A program made the translations under genes and the position numbers. 17,888 nt of DNA from an uncultured Eubacteriales bacterium (lineage in GTDB: Bacteria > Bacillota > Clostridia > Oscillospirales > CAG-272), in assembly GCA_949286815.1 (NCBI GenBank), contig CASEEB010000272.1, forward strand, positions 1-17,888. The letters are read 5' to 3'. Positions within the stretch are counted from its first letter, which is position 1, and every line of letters begins with the position of its first letter. The notes under the pieces were generated by a model. It was not told the origin of the DNA. It did not search any database and was given only the letters and a program-made list of their open reading frames with translations. Shown here one piece after another: positions 15,031 to 17,888 of the stretch.

Positions 15031-15115
15031 GCCAAGTCATCCGGCATTTTCAACGGGAGATTATATCCCCGCCGAAAAAATCAAGCGGTAAGACACCTTA
15101 ATTCGATTAAACGGC

Positions 15116-16294
15116 TTATTTCAGCTCAGAAAGCTCGCGTGCGAGATCGGTATGCTCCCACGGCACGTCGATATCCTCACGTCCCATGTGCCCGTATGCC
15201 GCGAGGTCGCAGTAAATGGGACGGCGCAAATCAAACCGGCGGATAATTGCCGCGGGACGCAGGTCTACCAGATTTAAAATCGCCTTTTCTATCTTTTCCT
15301 CGTCAACCTGCGAAGTGCCGAAAGTATCTATCATCACCGAAACCGGCTTGGCGACGCCGATGGCGTAAGCCAGCTGAACCTCGCATTTTTTCGCAAGATT
15401 CGCCGCCACAATGTTTTTGGCGATGTATCTGGCGGCATATGACGCGCTTCTGTCAACCTTTGTGGGGTCTTTTCCCGAAAACGCTCCGCCGCCGTGGCGC
15501 GCGTAACCGCCGTATGTGTCCACAATGATTTTTCTTCCGGTAAGTCCGGTATCCCCGGCGGGACCGCCTATGACAAACCTTCCGGTGGGGTTTACATATA
15601 TTTTTGTGTTTTCGTCAAGCAGTTTTTTGTCAATTACCGGCTTGATGACATTTTCGATTATGTCCTCCCGAATTTTTTCAAGTCCCACGCTGTCGCTGTG
15701 CTGTGACGAAACGACGACGGTATCAACCCTTCGCGGCACGTCGTCTATGTATTCGACGGTCACCTGAGTTTTGCCGTCGGGACGCAGATAGTCGAGCATC
15801 CCCGTCTTGCGGACAAAGGTAAGCCTTTTGGCAAGCTTGTGCGCCAGAGAAATCGGCAGCGGCATCAGTTCCCTTGTCTCATCGCAGGCAAACCCGAACA
15901 TAATGCCCTGGTCTCCCGCTCCGGTGTCAAGCCCGTCCGAGTTCTCGCCGTTTTTGGCTTCAAGCGACTTATCGACTCCGAGCGCGATATCGGGAGACTG
16001 CTCGTGAATCGAGCTTATAACGGCGCAGCTGTCGCAGTCAAAACCGTACTTTGCCCTTGTATATCCTATCTCTCTGATGGTTTCCCTCACGATATTCTGA
16101 ATATCCACATAAGCGTGAGTCGTTATCTCCCCCATTACCGTCACAAGTCCGGTGGTGCAGAAAGTTTCACAGGCGACGCGGGACATAGGGTCCTGTCGCA
16201 GAATCTCGTCAAGTATCGCGTCCGAGATTTTGTCGCAGATTTTATCGGGATGTCCCTCCGTAACCGACTCAGATGTAAACAAACGTCTTTTCAT
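15116..16294 (-). CDS. metK: S-adenosylmethionine synthetase
   Basis: A 392-residue cytosolic enzyme making S-adenosylmethionine from methionine and ATP. The signatures are all there: SESVTEGHPDK with H15 and D17, the hexapeptide GAGDQG (125-130), GGGAFSGKDPTKVDRSA (268-284) with the P-loop-like lysine, and the C-terminal GHMGRED. Length is normal (380-400). The start at 16294 is the ATG 9 nt behind an AAAGGA site; an ATG at 16312 in frame precedes that site and is not used. Transcribed from its own promoter behind the rpsT terminator. The leader lacks the conserved S-box bases. Confidence 0.96.
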   Translation of the reverse strand: MKRRLFTSESVTEGHPDKICDKISDAILDEILRQDPMSRVACETFCTTGLVTVMGEITTHAYVDIQNIVRETIREIGYTRAKYGFDCDSCAVISSIHEQSPDIALGVDKSLEAKNGENSDGLDTGAGDQGIMFGFACDETRELMPLPISLAHKLAKRLTFVRKTGMLDYLRPDGKTQVTVEYIDDVPRRVDTVVVSSQHSDSVGLEKIREDIIENVIKPVIDKKLLDENTKIYVNPTGRFVIGGPAGDTGLTGRKIIVDTYGGYARHGGGAFSGKDPTKVDRSASYAARYIAKNIVAANLAKKCEVQLAYAIGVAKPVSVMIDTFGTSQVDEEKIEKAILNLVDLRPAAIIRRFDLRRPIYCDLAAYGHMGREDIDVPWEHTDLARELSELK

Positions 16295-16437
16295 TTTTAA
16301 ACATCCTTTCATAAGTACTCAATAATTTAAGACATGTACGCTTTTATATTAAAATGTCTTATCGGCTGAAATATGCTCAGTCAATCAACATCAATTCATT
16401 TTAAACGGCTTAAAACAGAGTGGTCTGTTTATCATAC
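16295..16437 (-). promoter_or_regulatory. metK leader with hairpins, not a recognisable S-box
   Basis: About 143 nt from the expected transcription start to the ATG. It can fold AAACAGA-CCAC-TCTGTTT (right after the start, plus-strand about 16409-16426) and TAAGACA...TGTCTTA (16361-16355 with 16334-16328, loop 20 nt). A shorter CTGA/TCAG stem lies between them. It lacks the GATGAAACC-type conserved core of SAM-I, and the SMK pattern was not seen. A regulatory role is inference. Confidence 0.45.
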
Positions 16438-16443
16438 TTCTAC

Positions 16444-16472
16444 ATTATACATCATTTTCATCACAAAATCAA
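16444..16472 (-). promoter_or_regulatory. promoter of metK
   Basis: TTGATT (16472-16467), 17-bp spacer, TATAAT (16449-16444) on the minus strand. Confidence 0.8.
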
Positions 16473-16485
16473 TAGAATCCGAGAC

Positions 16486-16501
16486 ATTTGTCGGGACAAA
16501 T
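16486..16501. promoter_or_regulatory. 7-2-7 palindrome upstream of the metK -35
   Basis: ATTTGTC-GG-GACAAAT, a perfect inverted repeat 14 bp above the metK -35 (about -52 to -67). The place suits an activator or a repressor that bends DNA. I cannot match it to a named regulator motif. Confidence 0.45.
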
Positions 16502-16509
16502 TAACAAGA

Positions 16510-16561
16510 CTGCCGACGCGCGTCCCTGTTTGTTCGGATATTGAAACGCCTGCCTGCCGAC
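16510..16561. repeat. CTGCCGAC direct repeat and GACGCGCGTC palindrome
   Basis: CTGCCGAC occurs at 16510-16517 and 16554-16561, 44 bp apart. The palindrome GACGCGCGTC at 16515-16524 overlaps the first copy. They lie between the rpsT terminator and the metK promoter. Purpose unknown. Confidence 0.35.
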
Positions 16562-16605
16562 AAAAAAACCGCGGCGGGCAAAGGTGAGCTGCTTTACACG
16601 CCGCG
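16562..16605 (-). terminator. strong intrinsic terminator of rpsT
   Basis: On the minus strand CGCGGCG (16605-16599) pairs with CGCCGCG (16576-16570), with an inner AAAG/CTTT extension, followed by G and a run of seven T (16568-16562). A textbook terminator about 60 nt behind the rpsT stop. An additional GU-containing hairpin (GCTTCGTC/GGCGAGGC) lies between stop and terminator, near 16617-16644. Confidence 0.92.
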
Positions 16606-16666
16606 ATTTATCTTCAGCCTCGCCGTGGGTCGGTGACGAAGCGGTTTTGATTGGTTTTAATTAAAA

Positions 16667-16933
16667 TTATCCCTGCATACTGTTGACAGCTTTTGTAAAC
16701 TGACTCTTTTTGCGTGCAGCGGCATTTTTATGAATAATGCCCTTGGACGCGGCGACATCGACTTTTTTAACGGCAAGCTTATAAGCTTCCTGAGCCGCAG
16801 CCACATTTCCCGACTCAACGGCAGCGTTGAACTTCTTAATTTCGGTCTTCATGGCAGACTTGAACATTTTGTTCTGGAGGGTCTTTGTCTGAATGACCTT
16901 TACACGCTTTTTTGCTGATTTAATGTTCGGCAA
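16667..16933 (-). CDS. rpsT: 30S ribosomal protein S20
   Basis: An 88-residue basic protein that binds 16S rRNA in the body of the small subunit. It begins PNIKSAKKRVKVIQTK after the start, the standard S20 opening, has the long basic helices (NKMFKSAMKTEIKKFN; AAAQEAYKLAVKKVD) and ends HKNAAARKKSQFTKAV, the family signature. The start is taken as UUG at 16933: a GGGAGG site lies 8 nt upstream, and the amino acids match S20 from exactly here. An in-frame ATG further up (16960) would add a foreign tail. In E. coli rpsT is also known to start with UUG and to be self-regulated at translation. Confidence 0.95.
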   Translation of the reverse strand: MPNIKSAKKRVKVIQTKTLQNKMFKSAMKTEIKKFNAAVESGNVAAAQEAYKLAVKKVDVAASKGIIHKNAAARKKSQFTKAVNSMQG

Positions 16934-17017
16934 TTTTGTTTCCTCCCTATTAATTTTCATTATGTTGAACGGGTGCCCTACGTCTGAGAGGGTACATCGG
17001 ACCTCCGCCGCATACAA
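16934..17017 (-). promoter_or_regulatory. rpsT leader with hairpin
   Basis: About 84 nt. It can fold GTACCCT...AGGGCAC (16995-16989 with 16979-16973), six Watson-Crick pairs around one A-C mismatch with a 9-nt loop, above the GGGAGG site at about 16941-16946. Self-regulation through this RNA is plausible for a ribosomal protein but inferred. Confidence 0.5.
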
Positions 17018-17023
17018 TAATAT

Positions 17024-17052
17024 ATAATATCATATTTTTCAAAAAATTGCAA
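17024..17052 (-). promoter_or_regulatory. promoter of rpsT
   Basis: TTGCAA (17052-17047), 17-bp spacer, TATTAT (17029-17024) on the minus strand. A T/A-rich stretch flanks the -35 and could act as an UP element. Confidence 0.7.
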
Positions 17053-17068
17053 GAGGATTTTTGAAAAA
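17035..17068. repeat. 11-bp inverted repeat bracketing the rpsT -35
   Basis: TTTTTCAAAAA (17035-17045) and TTTTTGAAAAA (17058-17068) are perfect complements, separated by 12 bp that contain the -35 TTGCAA. AT-rich, so chance is possible, but length and placement are notable. Confidence 0.5.
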
Positions 17069-17194
17069 TTTTCATTCTTTTATCAAAAAAATAATCATCC
17101 CGGCTTTATAGGTTGAAATTACTTCACGCCTCTGAAAGCAAAATCGGATAGTTTTGGTATATCCCGCGTTAAATGTCAGAAAAAGTCGTCCTAA

Positions 17195-17223
17195 TTTTGT
17201 GACAAAAAAGTAAATTTTTGTCA
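17195..17223. promoter_or_regulatory. nested palindromes upstream of the right-edge gene
   Basis: TTTTGT-G-ACAAAA (17195-17207) overlaps TGACAAAAA-N6-TTTTTGTCA (17200-17223); the latter ends 7 bp before the -35 at 17231. The layout fits an operator with three TTTTGTC-type half-sites. Confidence 0.5.
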
Positions 17224-17230
17224 AAACATC

Positions 17231-17258
17231 TTGACTATTTTTTAGTTTTCGATATAAT
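17231..17258 (+). promoter_or_regulatory. promoter of the right-edge gene
   Basis: TTGACT (17231-17236), 16-bp spacer, TATAAT (17253-17258). Start near 17265 leaves a leader of about 48 nt. Confidence 0.75.
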
Positions 17259-17312
17259 ATTCTGTGGAAAAAATAAGGAGTAATATTTCTTAATTTTATA
17301 GGGGGTGGAAAT

Positions 17313-17888
17313 TTGTCTAAATTGCTCCTGCTTAGGGAACCGGGATATGTTTATGACCTTGAGTTCATATTTTGTTTGCATTTCAATTTTGATTTATATG
17401 TAAGTATGCTTCCCGATGATGAAAACAAGAAAGAAAATATTAAATATTACAAGCACGTGCTTTCTTATTTCGGAGAGATACCGGATGATTTATATGTTTT
17501 CTTTCACGCGCGTCCGTCAACAGAGCGTACTTTTCTAATGTCCTATAGTTTTTATCCTCACCAAGAATATTTTTCGACAACATACAATTTTACATACATT
17601 CAAAAGGAAATACGCAAAAAAAGCAAGTTGATACGGAGCTTGCTGAAATTCTATTTTATTGATCTTGATGACGAAAAAATTGACTATTATCTGCAATCCG
17701 TGGGTGATTTATTCGCACTGATTAAAAACTCGAACTATTCAAAAGATGAAAAGATTAAATTGTATGAATTTTTTTCCAATCCGTATGCATATATTGAACT
17801 TCTTGATCAAGAATTGACAAAAAAAGAAAATATGCTTTCAGATTATTACAGAAATAATTTCTATAAGGTTTTAAATGTTTATAATCAG
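17313..17888 (+). CDS. unidentified protein, N-terminal part (possibly a long ArsR-like regulator)
   Basis: An open frame of 192 codons from a UUG at 17313 to the window end. A GGGGGTGG site stops about 4 nt before it; no ATG lies in frame until 17406, and the frame upstream meets a stop at 17274. The protein begins SKLLLLREPGYVYDLEFIF and is rich in aromatic, Lys and Asp residues (SYFGEIPDDLYVFFHARPST; YEFFSNPYAYIELLDQEL; LSDYYRNNFYKVL). It has no signal peptide or membrane helix and would be cytosolic. The pattern reminds me of long regulators of Clostridia with an ArsR-type C-terminal helix-turn-helix, which would be beyond the window; this is a weak hunch. Two 60-base rows counted have 28-30% GC, against about 60% in rows of metK and alr, so recent arrival is possible. 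Confidence 0.6.
   Translation, partial: MSKLLLLREPGYVYDLEFIFCLHFNFDLYVSMLPDDENKKENIKYYKHVLSYFGEIPDDLYVFFHARPSTERTFLMSYSFYPHQEYFSTTYNFTYIQKEIRKKSKLIRSLLKFYFIDLDDEKIDYYLQSVGDLFALIKNSNYSKDEKIKLYEFFSNPYAYIELLDQELTKKENMLSDYYRNNFYKVLNVYNQ

Noticed and set aside
16295..16437. SAM-I (S-box) or SMK riboswitch in front of metK
   Set aside because: The SAM-I core bases are not present; the GAAAGGATG near the start only resembles part of the SMK box and lacks its pairing partner.
17275..17290. Second ribosome binding site AAGGAG at 17276-17280
   Set aside because: No start codon with an open frame lies at a suitable distance; the frame behind it closes at once.
1..17888. CRISPR array, tRNA, rRNA, insertion sequence or prophage
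   Set aside because: No regularly spaced repeats, cloverleaf-type sequence, transposase or integrase motif was seen.

Overview
The window looks like a chromosomal segment of a low-to-moderate-GC Gram-positive anaerobe of the class Clostridia, probably a gut or rumen Oscillospiraceae/Acutalibacteraceae-type lineage. The signs are the recD2-like helicase / comF / mreB gene order, lipoproteins with Clostridia-style signal peptides, AGGAGG-type ribosome binding sites, near-consensus sigma-A promoters (TTGACA-N17-TATAAT class) and a PepD/M20 dipeptidase. The lineage is inferred from gene content and style, not from a database match. No tRNA, rRNA, CRISPR array, transposase or integrase was seen.

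Left part (1-8712). On the minus strand are the start of an L-arabinose/L-fucose isomerase-like enzyme (cut by the window edge), an HD-domain phosphohydrolase and a small unidentified lipoprotein. Divergent from them, a plus-strand run from one strong promoter carries alanine racemase (alr), then 24 bp later a 749-residue surface protein resembling the DUF5722 group (lipobox at the N terminus and a membrane helix at the C terminus), then an AraC-type regulator with a cupin sensor domain. The regulator converges, across a bidirectional terminator, on a minus-strand sugar-type ABC solute-binding lipoprotein. That lipoprotein has a perfect consensus promoter and a leader of about 277 nt, but no permease genes beside it. 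This suggests a regulated carbohydrate-sensing or uptake locus next to a cell-wall precursor gene.

Right part (8713-17016), almost all minus strand and housekeeping: rpsT (S20, UUG start, own promoter, leader hairpin and strong terminator); metK (own promoter, a 143-nt leader without a recognisable SAM-I riboswitch); a small membrane-anchored protein, the RecD2-like helicase and comF as one run; mreB (own promoter, no mreC/mreD next to it); and pepD 42 bp behind mreB.

Right edge (17313-end): a plus-strand gene, divergent from rpsT, that starts with UUG and runs off the window. It is visibly AT-richer than the housekeeping genes and carries nested palindromes just upstream of its promoter. 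It may be an autoregulated transcription factor, but its DNA-binding part would lie outside the window.

No clearly new multi-gene system was found. The observations most worth a second look are the doubly anchored DUF5722-like protein in the alr/AraC/solute-binding neighbourhood, the non-S-box metK leader with an upstream 7-2-7 palindrome, the UUG-started rpsT with a structured leader and a palindrome bracketing its -35, and the palindrome-rich upstream region of the AT-rich gene at the right edge.
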